Positions 10,784-23,800 of a DNA stretch of 64,000 nt are shown here, in pieces (within the stretch, counting starts at the first letter, position 1; each line of letters begins with the position of its first letter). A model generated the notes under the pieces. The model was not told the origin of the DNA and made no database searches. It saw nothing but the letters and a program-made list of their open reading frames with translations. The translations under genes were made by a program, and so were the position numbers. The stretch is from Pagrus major (taxonomy: Eukaryota > Chordata > Actinopteri > Spariformes > Sparidae): positions 17,122,197 to 17,186,196 of the forward strand of contig NC_133230.1 in the NCBI RefSeq assembly GCF_040436345.1, given 5' to 3'.

Positions 10784-13700
10784 GTGCTTGACTAAACTTT
10801 ATCGTCTCAGACTTTTCAGTTGGGGCTCCATCAGTACCACTTTATCTCAACAGGGCTCTCTTTCTCAGGGTTTTTTTTTTTTTTTTTTGTCATCCAACTT
10901 CGAATGCACTCCTACATTTCTTTTCACTGTCAACCTAAATTGTGGGAACAGTGCTCTCCCTGTGATGGGTCAGTTCCAGGTGACAGCTGCAGGGTGACCG
11001 TGAGGGCCAGAGCCGGCCGTGCAGCAGCAGCAGCCAGTGTGACCATTGAACTCATGGGAATGAACGTCCTCTAGTAACCTCCAGATGGTCAGAGACGACT
11101 AGGAGCTGGAGGGGAGTGGAGGGGGTGGGGGTGGTGATGTCACTGGCCTCGGGATAATCCGGTTTTAGTCGTGGTGTCATTACGTAGAGGCATCATTCGA
11201 TGGTGTGCGGACCAACCGTGAATGAATGCTGCCACTGGTGTGACAGAATGACAGCAGTACGGAAGGACACTGTGCAGGATTAGGACAGTTTGTATCAATA
11301 AATCCAGTATCCCACGGTTGGTAGATCAAAGTCTAAAATTAAAGTGATCTGCAACTGTTACAAACAAGAGGACACAGTTTTAAAGCTTTCCCTCATCTAA
11401 CCTCAGTCTTTCCCACATTTTAAGAGGCCAAGCGAACGCCTCTCTGTCCTCCCCTGTGAGCTGTGTCGAGCCTACTGAACACTGTGACTACAAGTGGCCA
11501 TTCTTCTCATCCCAACACACAGGCTGCCAAGTTTTTGGCCACCTCTGAATAGCGTGTGACACAAAGAAGCCGTGGTAACTGGAGTGGAACTCATTTGGCC
11601 TTTGCCCACTGAATTAATTTAAATTAAAATCTATCTTTATGCTCTAGTTATAGGATGCCCAAAAATATTCCCCCTAACTCTCACAAAATCCAGGCCAAAT
11701 CATTTGCATAAGTATTCGGGGTGACAACAGTTAAAAGACAAGTTCAGGCGAGTTCGTGTCACGGTGTTCACAGCAGCACAGTCGCGCTGAAAGGGTTATC
11801 GCATTCCACGACGGAGAAGCAGTGAGAGATGATAGTTTAGTGTAACTTCTTCTCTCCTCAGTGAGCTTCCCAGGAGAGCAGCAGGAGTTTCCTCTTTGTG
11901 TGGAATCTGTGTCAGTGGTGTAAACTGCCCTGTAGTAACCCGTCTCTGGCCTCATGAGGGATCATCAGTGTGAAGGACCTGACTGTAAACCGGCAAACGT
12001 ATATAAAGCTTAGGTAAACTGATTTTAAATGTAAGCGTAAATAATATAAATGTGTCATTAATGACTTAAAACAACTGAAACCAGCCATTCATTCACTTTT
12101 CATGACATGACATGAGGACATAAAGCGCATTGAAAAATTGGAAAACTTTTTGTTTTGTTCATTGCTCATCTCACATAGCCAGACTTAACTTCATCAATCA
12201 CTGCATTGACCACAAATTATTGCCATGACATTGGCAGAAAGCTGACCTTTAGAGAAAGACTTACAAAAGAAATAGACTTACAAAAGAAATATTTGCATTG
12301 CTCTGTTTTAATGTCAAATTGCTACTATTCACAAGCATAAGGAAGATGTAATTAACAAATGATACATAATGTGAATTTACCTGCAGTTAAAGAGCAGTTT
12401 CAGTAGCAGGGACCGGATTAAAATTCCTTTTCTCAATTTATTTAACTATTTACAATGAGATTATTTTAAATATGAATAACATCTCATGTTAGCAACACAA
12501 CTGAGCGACAGATGTCAGTAATTGGTGTCAAATAAGTTCAAGTATTTAGTGCTGCCATTTTGAACATTGGGGAAAATATCACAGAAACAGAGCGTGAAAC
12601 AAAAACACACACATCATGCACATTTCATTCGACTATCCGACAAACATACAATGCTTTGATCACTCAGATATTTAAAAATGTATATATTGCACATGTTTAC
12701 CTGGTTAAAGTGTGGGTTAAATATAATTTAGTAAAATGACTGAAGCAAATATTTATCTTTTGTTGCCATAAATCAAATATTAGCAACAACATCTCTACTT
12801 TCATTCCAATAACTCATAGAAATATTCAAAGACACTGTCGCTTTGGGATCAGTGATAGTGGAACAGCACCTCATAACTCAGCTGTTACAGTGCAGTTACT
12901 GGAGCAGATCGTATGCACCATATATGGACTCATGAAGACTGTGCTTCTATTATTTCAATAAAAAGATAAGTGGATTTAATTTGGGATTAGTGTCACAAGC
13001 TGTAATAATAACTGCCTTCTATGCAGCATATGGAGCAAAATGTAAAGAGCTACATGTAAACAACAGCTGGTACAAGCTGAGAAATAATGTACCAGTTTAC
13101 ATCCGAGATCATCTGCTCAAGCATGTGGCGCCCTCTGCAACAACTGTGCAATTACACGATGTGCAGATATGTAGTTTCATCTCCAACATCACCGCGTTAA
13201 CAACAACATTCAGGTTGACAAATAAACCTGTGAAGGAGCTGATTCTTGCAGCTCTCTTCATTCTTCAGAGATTTCAAACATGTGACTTGGATTTTTGACC
13301 AGTTTCAGTATTCAAAATCAATCTGAAAGTGTACATCACAAGCACAGGACTTCCATAAACTGTAATATGAAACCTGTCACCTTTGTTTTAGCACAGTAAT
13401 CAGATGTAATACAATGATATATTCATGTTATAAATGTCAAAAACATTACAACTTTTAAACATTTTCTGACCCTTTCTGGTTTATAAGAACCTGTTGAAAA
13501 GGTTGCAAAAATAAATCGTGTTTCTACACACAAACAGCCAATAACCAAAAGTTACTGACCGTGCGTTTTTGGTCTATCAAGGAATTGCCGTTAGCCACAG
13601 CAGTCATCCCTTTTGACTGACAAAAAATTAATCACATGTGCCCTACTGTACTTTTAATGTTCCAGCTTGTAAAACATCTTCTATAACAGTGCAAGAAAAG

Positions 13701-14377
13701 ACGTTTACTCGCCATCTCATTGACTAGAACAAGTGGTTGGAAAACAGGTTTCCAACTTGTTGTCCAATTATACAAACTCGGGGCTCATTCTGACAGTGCA
13801 GATGATGCAAAGCTTGTTTTTAGCACCAATGTCAGAAATGAGGAGCTGGCACACATGGCATCTACATGGTACAGTCTAGTAAGACTTTAAAGGTAGTGTT
13901 TCAGGTAGTGTTGGGAGCTCTCATATACAGTGCATGGTCATTCCTTTTGACACATAAGTAGACAGAAACAGACAAAAAAAAACTTTCCTTGCTTTCATTA
14001 ATGCTTTGATTGCTTGTTTGTACCCGTTTGGGGAGAAATACTGGAATATGTGTGAAAAGTTAAAAGTTTCCTTGAAAAACTATCAAGACTTATGCACAAA
14101 CTATAAATGCCCAATTGTTGATGTAAGGGCTTTAAAAGCAGGATAAGTTGAGCCTTAAAAACATTGCCTTTTACAAGAAAAAAGCTAAAAGTACACAAAT
14201 TACTGAGGATAAAAATGTATGTACGATTACTGTACAAACCACTTTTCAAGTCGATGTGGCTTTGGAGGAATTGAACACCTGTCTGCCAGAGATTGTGGTC
14301 ATTTTTGTACCCTGTTTACTGCATAGTTGAACATACTTTACAATATGTTCCTTCTTTAAAAAAAATGCACCATCATG
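10784..14377. other. Intergenic region between fabp7 and trdn
   Basis: About 3.6 kb with no supportable gene on either strand. It contains a run of about 20 T near 10869-10889, a short (CAG)n-like stretch near 11020-11033 and otherwise AT-rich unique-looking sequence. The 105-codon open frame at 12981-13298 has no recognisable similarity. Confidence 0.5.
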
Positions 14378-14383
14378 TTTATT
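14378..14383 (-). other. trdn: Candidate poly(A) signal of trdn
   Basis: AATAAA on the minus strand (TTTATT on plus), about 360 nt past the trdn stop codon at 14745-14747. It is the nearest canonical hexamer I noticed downstream of the stop. Confidence 0.4.
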
Positions 14384-14744
14384 TGCATGTGTAGCTGTGA
14401 GGACCTAAATAAATGCTCCACAAAGGTAATGTACTCTATTGTTCCATTTGAATAATTGCATTATATCCACCTTTCAAAACGCAAATTAAAAACAAAAAAA
14501 ATACATTAAAAAAATGGAAAGGAATGACACTGGCTGCATGTATTTGGTACGAGAGCTCAACCAAATCTGGAAATAAAAATAAAGTCGGTCCATCACATCA
14601 AATCACCCATCATCCTCTGCTCGTCCAGGTTTCTCTCCTGAAGACTAACAGTGACGCAGTGCAGGGCGTGCTCAGTGACTTGACCTTGTCGTTATCAGTA
14701 AGTTGGCTAAATTGTAAACCTCAGGCTGGATTCAGACTGAAGCT

Positions 14745-14830
14745 TCAAATCTGCAGTGGTGAGAAGGCGTAGAACGGGAACTGGGCCTCGTCCTCGTCCA
14801 CAAAAAAACACTGGAAGTAGGGCAGCTCAT
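14745..14830 (-). CDS. trdn: trdn terminal coding exon, conserved luminal tail
   Basis: 86 nt ending at TGA 14745-14747, with acceptor CCACAG just upstream. It encodes DELPYFQCFFVDEDEAQFPF followed by YAFSPLQI. The aromatic YFQC core and FPF motif match the C-terminus of skeletal triadin (FFQCVYLDGYNG and FQFPFTP). The single cysteine corresponds to the human C-terminal cysteine reported to form disulfides. This exon is the strongest single piece of evidence for the gene's identity. Confidence 0.9.
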
Positions 14831-17800
14831 CTGTGGAGGGAGTTCAGAATAATATGTTCATCACTTCTATCTGTCATCCCGAGAGAAGACTGAGTGTGCT
14901 GTTCGCACACTTGTGTGATATTTTGCTTATGAGAAGGGAATTTGGACTCACCCTCCATCTGAAAGCTGTCTGATACAGAAGGCTCTGCTATCGGAAAGAG
15001 AACATGATGTTAACCATAAAACAATACAGTGTTCTATTACCCTGAATTATTGCTTCAATAAGCAATAATTCAGTACCTTTTACTTTTTCCTCTTTGGCAA
15101 CTTTCTTCTTTTCTAGAACAAAAAAGAAGAATTTCCATGCATAAATAAAAGTATAGTTAGAAGTGGTAGTAAAGTATTTCAAACACTTAAAATTTAGTTG
15201 CAAAACAAACAACTGTACCTTTCTTTGCAGGCTCCTGTATCTCTTTAAGAACTCTGTCCACTGTTACAAAAGATTGATAATGATTAACTAAATGCAGGGG
15301 AATATGCAAATGCTGGTGCTGTTTATATAATTCACACAGACATTTCCCTAATCTATTTACATTAAAGGAAAATTTCACACAAATATGAAAATTCAGTCAT
15401 TATCTTCTCACTCTCATGCTGATGGATAGTCAGATAAAGTTTCATCGTCCACAAAACATTTCTGGAGCTGCACATCAAAACAGAGTTGAGCTAGAGATCC
15501 GAAACTGAGATGTTATTATCAAAAAGACATTATTTATACCCTTTTTAAAGCCAACATCTTCACCTAAGTTGCTAAGCTAAAAGTGTTAGCAAAGATCCTG
15601 TCCAAAGTGGGTGCACAAGCTCGACCACACGTCAGGGGTTTAAATAATGTCATTTCAAATCCATTTGGGATCTCAGTGCTTCAGGAGACTTGGATTATGC
15701 TGTATGAGCTGTATGGAGCAATTGTATGTTATTTTTCAGCTGTTTCTTTCTACATTTTAAAACAAGTCCCCATCTACCTCAGTTGTTTTAGCGAATGCTG
15801 CAGAAATGTTTTGTAAGCTATGAAACTGCACTTGAATTTCCGTCCACATGAGAAGATAATGACTTAATTAAAATTTTTGGGCGAATTTATTCGTTAACTT
15901 TCAACCTACCTTTTGCTTTCTCCTCTCTGGCTGCCTTCTTCTCAACTGTTTTTTCTACAATAAACAAATACATAAAGTTTCACGAATAATTAGGTCTAAA
16001 GTGTACAGTGGTAGTTGTACTGTAAACCGTTTGGTCAGTTTCTTAAAAGTGAAGATACCTTTCTTTACAGGCTCTTGTTTTTCTTTAGGAACTCTGTCTT
16101 CTGAAATAAATCAAAATGATGACAAACCATGAAATGATCAAGCAGCTGCTCTGTCCTCTTGCAGTTTCAAAAGTATTTTCCATAAATTCACAGTATATTG
16201 ATGTATTAATGTACTCAACACAGATTGTATGCAGTACCTTTCTTTGCTGCACTGGGTTTGACCTTTGCTTTTGAGACCTCAGGCTCTGTTTCACAAATAT
16301 AAGTGAGAAATTGGCAATTACAATATTGCTGACCCCTCAGGGCTTGTGTTAACTAGTATAGCGTATGCATCTTTTACCAGAGTAGATTCAGGATGACATT
16401 AATGTGGCTGATTTACTGCAGCGTCTCTTCATAATGATATGTTGTTATGAACAGACATGCCTAGGGTCCCAAAGCAAAAACTGAAAACATCACTGCCAAT
16501 AGACTTTCTAGGGTTATTAAAAATGTCTAACATGCATGTGCAGTAAGCTACTGGAAAATATTGCTGAACTCTCTGTACACTTACTGTCTATAAGCCTAAG
16601 ATTTATAGACAAAGAAGTCAAAATTGTTGTTATTTTTGTTTATAAGGATTCATAACAGAATATCTTCTTGCTGAATAAAAACACATTTCTAAATCTTAAT
16701 TTTTAATGTTTTCTATAAAGGATGTCGAGTATCACATTCAGCAGGAAAATATTCTCAGGTTTCAGCAGCAGCTGGTAGAAATGTCTGTTTCCCCTCTAAA
16801 TAAACCAATGGCTACATTCACAGACTGCAGTGGCCTTCATGTTGTAATCAGATTACATGTTGCACTCGGCTTGGTACATGAAGTGCTGCCTCTACTGAAG
16901 CACTACAGTTGTACCTTTCTTCACACGGACTGGTTTAGGCTTTTCCCTGAACATGGCTGCACCATCAGGAAGAAAATGCAATTGATAAAGCATACAGTTC
17001 TTTTCTTTGTGGAATGATTTCTAATAGATATATTTATACTATAATATCTATATAGACTATAAAACCTTATTAAGATAGCCTCAAATGCATCACCAAATTG
17101 AGATTCTTGTTGCATCATAATCTGATCTGAACAATGCTGATATGTACAATAACAGTATTCATTGTTGCAGACACTGTACCTTTCTTCACTGCAGCAGGTT
17201 TGTCCTTTTCTTTTGGAGTCTCCAGTTCTGCAAAAGGAAAAATAAGGTCACAGGATCTCAACAGTGGAAGTCACAATTATCTAATTGTCCAAAAAGGCAT
17301 ATTGCAGCTGGAGCCACAGCACAACCACAACAAAACTGAGTTTCTAAAACCTTAAAGCAGCTCACACAGCATGAGAAATCTATGGCTAGAAAGCTGTAAT
17401 TTGTGTTAGAAAGTGAGAAAACACTATTGATTTGTGCCTTTAACATCAGCAGCTGGTTTGGGCTGAATATATTAGGCATCTGGTGATTATAACCAAGAAG
17501 TCTTTATGTACTTATTGTTGCTTTTTTATCATCTCCTCAAATGTGAAATGGACATATAATGCTATTTCCTCATTATACATGAAATAATCTGTGAAAATCA
17601 CTCAACCAGAGTTTCACCTCTTTTAAAGCGTATGGCTCTATATAATGCATATTTTCTACATGTTCTCGTAGCTTTCATTTGCCTAAACACAGTTTGTACT
17701 AGGTGCAAACCTCCGTTCTAGAGCTAAGGGCTTGAAGCGTCCATTTATGTTCCACGCATTTCAACATTTACAACACATTGTAAATGTTTGTTGGCTTGGA

Positions 17801-20800
17801 TATAATTTGCTGTGTAATCGCAGCTCTTTATTGTCCATGAATTAGTGGGTAAGAGGTGAGTAATAAAAGCTTGATGAATTATCAACTACGCCTATCTAAG
17901 CAGGCATACAGTATTCTTAAAGATCATTGTATGGAAGCAGCTGTTTGCCGATGCAGCTGCTGCAGAGGAATCAACCTCCATTTCCTGTACATTACATCCT
18001 CTACAGTGATTTATTGATCTCGTATGCAAAGTGCTTGTTTCCCTCGTGAGCCGTCCAATCAGAGCTTTTACACATGACCTACATCCTGTGACCAGATAAC
18101 TGTAATTACAAGGATGTAGATGGAGCACCACTAATGTACCATTCTTGACATGGACTGGTTTGGCCTTTTCCCCTCAATAATGCTGATCCATCAGGGGGAA
18201 AATACAATAAATGTTTACTTGTGACAATGCTTGCCCTTTAATTACCACAGTGACACACAAAGCATTTTGTTTTTCATTTATAATTAAAAGTTTTATGTAT
18301 TTGTCACCTAACATGACAATGTGAGCTGCAGGTGTCATCATTTTTGTACCTTTTGTGAAAGCTGGCTTGACTTTGTCCACTGATACTTTGGGCTCTGAGT
18401 AAATGTATGAATTTATTGGTTCTCATGAGCTTTGTTGTTATTTAGTGTGATAACATGTTAGAGTTCCTTTAGTGAACCTACGGGATTATAATATAGACTC
18501 ACCAGCAGTTTATTAGGTGTAACCAGCCAAAACTAATGCATCTGTATAACTCAGTACAGTTCAAAAGCAACACAAACTGCAGCAGAAGTTGAATCAACAA
18601 ATACTTAACTTTATTATCGTCATAAAGGTTGTATTAATTGCATTAGCTTTAGCTAGGTTCACCTAATAAATTGGCAACTGTGTATAGATGATAATATTCT
18701 TTCTTCTAAGCTACAAGCCCAGAAAATCATCTTCAGGCTGATGATTTTGGCAGGCTACCTTTCTTCTTTAGGAGTGATTTGACCTTTTCCTTCTTTGTCC
18801 CAGTCTCTGTTTTAGAAGGAGCTAATTCAAAGGAATAACATTTTTTCAACATTTTTTTTTAACTCAAATATGAATATGTATACTATGTCTTGTTGTAATT
18901 AAATATTTACCTTTCTTTTCATGAGCTGGCTTAGGCTTCTCCTTTGGGACCTCAGGTGCTGCAGCAAAACACAGGGTGAAAATGAGTTCAGTTTTCGTGT
19001 TAACAAGAGTTATCTTTTCGCCAAATAATGATTGATTGTATCAGAATTACCCTTTTTGGCAAGAGCTGGCTTGGCCTCAGCTTCTATAGGGAATAAATAC
19101 AAAATAAATGCCTGTTTTTTGGGTTTTTTTTTTAAATAAATAATAGATTTATGAATAATCCGATGACATTGTATAATATTTCTTGGAGATGTGATTGAGA
19201 TTTTTGTTAAAAAAAACAAACAAATTGTCATTATCTTGTGGCTGTAAAGCATGAACACTGATTAGCATTTCATCAGCAGACACATGTTAATCTCCTCTAA
19301 AGCACGACAGAAACACACTTGTGCTGCATACCTTTCTTCTTTTCAGCAGTCTTTGCTTTGATAACAGGCGCTAGAAAAATACACGGCCCTATTAATTCTA
19401 ATGTATACAGTTAAGCGAGAAAACAACAAAGAAACTACAGTCGCAAAGCCAAACCTTTTGTGGGAGTCAGTGGCTTGGCCTTCTTCTCCTTGAGAACCTC
19501 AGCTTCGAAAGCAAATGATAATAGTAACACAAATATCAGTGGAGTTGGCCATTTCCAGCACGTTGTGACCATGTCACCATACCCGATTTACAACTAATGC
19601 AGCTTATTACCCTGAAATTGAAGCATTCAGACTAAAAATTGTTAAGAAAGCAGGCTGTCAAAATTAAAAATGAAATAACAGTGAAAGTATTTTAATTACT
19701 GTAATTACCTTTTTTAGTTGGTGCTGGTTTGACTTTCTCTTTTGGAGTTACAGGCACTAATGAAGAGAAAATATTACAGTGAAATGGTTCAAGTTAAACA
19801 AAAACTGACTAGCTGAAATGGTGAGCATATACACAATCTTAAAATGAGCTGTAAAAAAACCAAACAGACGGACCTTTCTTCAGTGGCACAACCTTCACCT
19901 TCTCCTTTGTTAGCGAGACATTTTTGTGTGGTACTTCTGCCTCTGTAAGAAAAAACGAATGAGAATGAAAATCAGTGACTTCATTATTAAAACATTAACA
20001 TAAATGTTGATTGGTGTCCTCTTACCTTTAACAACTGGGGTGGCTTTTTTCTTGAGTGGAGCAAGTTCTGTAAAAAGAGAGTTTAGGTTCATCATCACAG
20101 AAAATAAGATGACACATTGGACCGAATGTAAGGTAAGCTCTTACCTCTCTGTGCTAGAACTGGTTTGGGTTTCTCTTTTGAAACCTCAGCTGCTTAAGAA
20201 AACATATGACATGATGTTCAGCATGCAAAACCAAAACCTGTGATGGCATGAACATTTTGATGTTTGCAATGTTAAAAGTTTGCCAAACCTGTCTTTGCAG
20301 AGACTGCTTTGACTTTCTCTTTTGGTGCCTTGACAACTGAAAACAAAAAAACAAACACAGGTGTATGCTTAGGATCACTGACGCAAACCACTGAAACATG
20401 GAAGAATCTAAAACCAATCAAAGCTATACACCAAAAAAAATTTTACCTTTTTTCATGGGCACTATTTTGACTCTCTCTTTTACCAGAGTGGCGTTTCTGG
20501 GAGTCTCCTCTTGTTCTGTGGAAATACAATACACATACAGTATGAAATTGTTGCTCAAGATCCAGTTAGCTGGATATTTTCATGTCCATTATAAAATGCA
20601 ACACTGACCTTTTTTCAAGGTGACTGGTTTGGCCTTTTCTTTATCAGCTTTAACAGCTTCTGTGTGTCGAGAACGCAAGGTTTCTTATAGCAGGACAGTT
20701 TTATTTCCATTGTGACAAAAAAATAATAATAATGTTTCTCTTTGGTGATAAGAACATTATGAACTAATAATGTGCACGTTACCTTTCTTAGCAGGAGCTG

Positions 20801-23800
20801 CTTTGGCCTTTTCCTTTGAAACTTTTGTGTCAAGAAACAGGGCAAAAGGTTAGAATAGCTTGACTGTAAACTGAAATTAATTAGGTATATCCTGCAATCT
20901 ATGTACAGACAACAATCACAATATTGTTAAGTCTAAAAATGTTCTCATATGAGTAGTTTTAGTAGTTTTTGGAAGGTGTTGAAGAACATTAGTTGTGAAA
21001 ACTAATGCAGTCTAATACAAGGGTCCTATAATAAATTGTGTCTTGATGAAGATCATAATGTTGAGTTTTTGTTGATTCAACTATAATATCTGTAGTTTGT
21101 GGTGCTGTTGAACTGTATCGTATAAATTTGGTTGTTGATGCAAAGATTTCAAGTGTTTCTGCGTCAGTGAGTCTTTGCATTACCTGATTTTACAGGTTCA
21201 GGTTTGAGTTTTTCCTTTGGTTCCTTCTTGGGCTCCTTGGGAGCTGCCACTGGTGGAAAATGCAAAATGCAAAGTTTCTGACTAGAATATGGTCAAGTTT
21301 AATTCTTGAAATGATTAATATAACAATAAAAAAAATCAATACAAAAGAATAAAAGCATGCTCATACCTTTCTTTGCAGGTTCTGCTTTGGCTTTCAGCTT
21401 AGGAGCTTCAGAAACTTCTATTATTGGAATATTCAAAAAGATAATTCATGAGCTCATCTTAGCTTGACATTAACTCCACCTACATGTGAAACTGCATCAC
21501 TGCAGGCACTAGCCAACATGTAATGGTAGCACTCAATACAAACTATAATCATAATTATTTTGCCTATGGTTTATAATGTCACACACTGTAACAAGTTCAC
21601 ATGTGGTTACACTGAGTGTGGCCTGTTACTTACCTATTTTTGTAACATTAAGATGTTCCTTTTTCAGGACAGGAGCTATCTGCTTTCTTACAGCTTTGAC
21701 CACCTTTACTGTCTTCTTGGGTTCATCAGCTGAAATGAACAGCAGAAAGATTATGATACAATTTAGTGTCATACTGTTTTATTTCATTCTATTACATTTT
21801 GTTTTTTAACTCTACAAAGCATCGTTCAGTATTGCTGATGAAATCTGACTGATATCTTGCCATTTTATTTTATTTTTTATCTAAAGAGGTGTTGATTCAA
21901 CTGTAAGATCAGTAGTTTGTGATTCAGTAGAACTGTATTAATTTGGTTGTTGATGTAAGGATTTCCAGTGTTTTATTTTCTTATATTCCTCTCGCTCTCT
22001 GGCTTCGACTGCAGCGTCAGTGAATCTTTGCATTACCTGATTTTACAGATTCAGGTTTGATTTTTTGCTTTGGCTCCTTCTTGGGCTCCTTGGGAGCTGC
22101 CACTGGTGGAAAATTATGACATCAAAAAGCCTTAGCTATACATAAAGGCACATGTTTATTATGTGACACTTAATATGTAGTTTTTTATGTGTTCTACACA
22201 TAAAAAAATCAGTGTCAGCAAAGGAAAAATATGCTAAATATTTGGCTTAAATATGTTAAGATGAAGTTTAATTCTTGAAAGGGCTGATTAAAGATTGATA
22301 GGCTATGAGGTTATGTAGCATCTAAACCGCTAAATAACGTAAAACTACTTTTTCTTGAATTGACAATTGACACAAAAGAATGAAAGCATGCTCATACCTT
22401 TCTTTGCAGGTTCTGCTTTGGCTTTTGCCTTAGGAACCTCGGGAACCTCTGTTATTGGGGATAATTCATAAATATAATGTATTAGTTTATCTTAGCTCCA
22501 TATTGATCCATGCTTTAAATGTAATGTAAATATATTACTACTAGAATAGTTTTGAATACTGTTCAATTCCTCTTGACCCAAAGCTGAGTGTGGCCTGTTA
22601 CATACCTGTTTTTGTAACATTAACAAGTTCCTTTTTCAGAACAGGAACTATATGCTTTTTGACAGCTTTCACAGTCTTTTGGGGTTCATCAGCTGAAATG
22701 CAGAAGAAAGATTATGCTATAATTTATAATTATGCAACTTTGGTAGGAATAGTCAAATGTTCCTTTTTTGTGTATTTGCTAAACATTGTATTGCTGGCCT
22801 ATGCATACCTGTCTTATCCTCTTTCCTCTTGACAGGTTCTTTGTCTTTGGCAGTCTTCTTAATTTCTTTCTCTTCTTTAGAAGGCTTTGCTGGCTCTGTC
22901 TTTTGTTCTTTCTCTTCTTTGAGAGGTTTCTTTATGTCTTTCTCTTCTTTGGATGGTTTCTTGACCTCTTTCTCTTCTTTGAGAGGTTTCTTGACTTCTT
23001 TCTCTTCTTTGAGAGGTTTCTTTACGTCTTTCTCTTCTTTGGATGGTTTCTTGACTTCTTTCTCTTCTTTGATGGGTTTCTTGACTTCTTTCTCTTCTTG
23101 GACAGGTTTCTTGACCTCTTTCTCTTCTTTGAGAGGTTTCTTGACTTCTGTCTCTTTTTTGATGGGCTTCTTTACTTCTTTCTCTTCTTTGGATGGTTTC
23201 TTGACTTCTTTCTCTTCTTTGGATGGTGCCTTTACTTCTTTCTCTTCTTTGATGGGTTTCTTGACTTCTGGCTCTTCTTTGAGAGGTTTCTTGACCTCTT
23301 TCTCTTCTATGGATGATGGCTTTACTTCTTTCTCTTCTTTGAGAGGTTTCTTGACTTCTGTTTCTTTTTTGATGGGCTTCTTTACTTCTTTCTCTTCTTT
23401 GAGAGGTTTCTTGACTTCTGTTTCTTTTTTGATGGGCTTCTTTACTTCTTTCTCTTCTTTGGATGGTGCCTTTACTTCTTTCTCTTCTTTGATGGGTTTC
23501 TTGACTTCTTTCTCTTCTTTGAGAGGTTTTTTGACTTCTTTCTCTTCTTTGATGGGTTTCTTGACTTCTTTCTCTTCTTTGGGTGGTGCCTTTACTTCTG
23601 TTTCTTCTTTGATGGGTTTCTTGTCTTTCTGTTCTTTAGATGGTTTCTTGATCTCTTTCTCTACTTTGAGAGGCGTTTTTACTTCTTTCTCTTCTTTGAT
23701 TGGTTTCTTGACTTCTTTCTCTTCTTTGGATGGTTTCTTGATGTCTTTCTCATCTTTGGATGGTTTCTTGACCTCTTTCTCTTCTTTGGGTGGTGTCTTT

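Noticed and set aside
12981-13298. Plus-strand open frame of 105 codons between fabp7 and trdn
   Set aside because: No recognisable domain, AT-rich composition like its surroundings, and no splice or promoter context.
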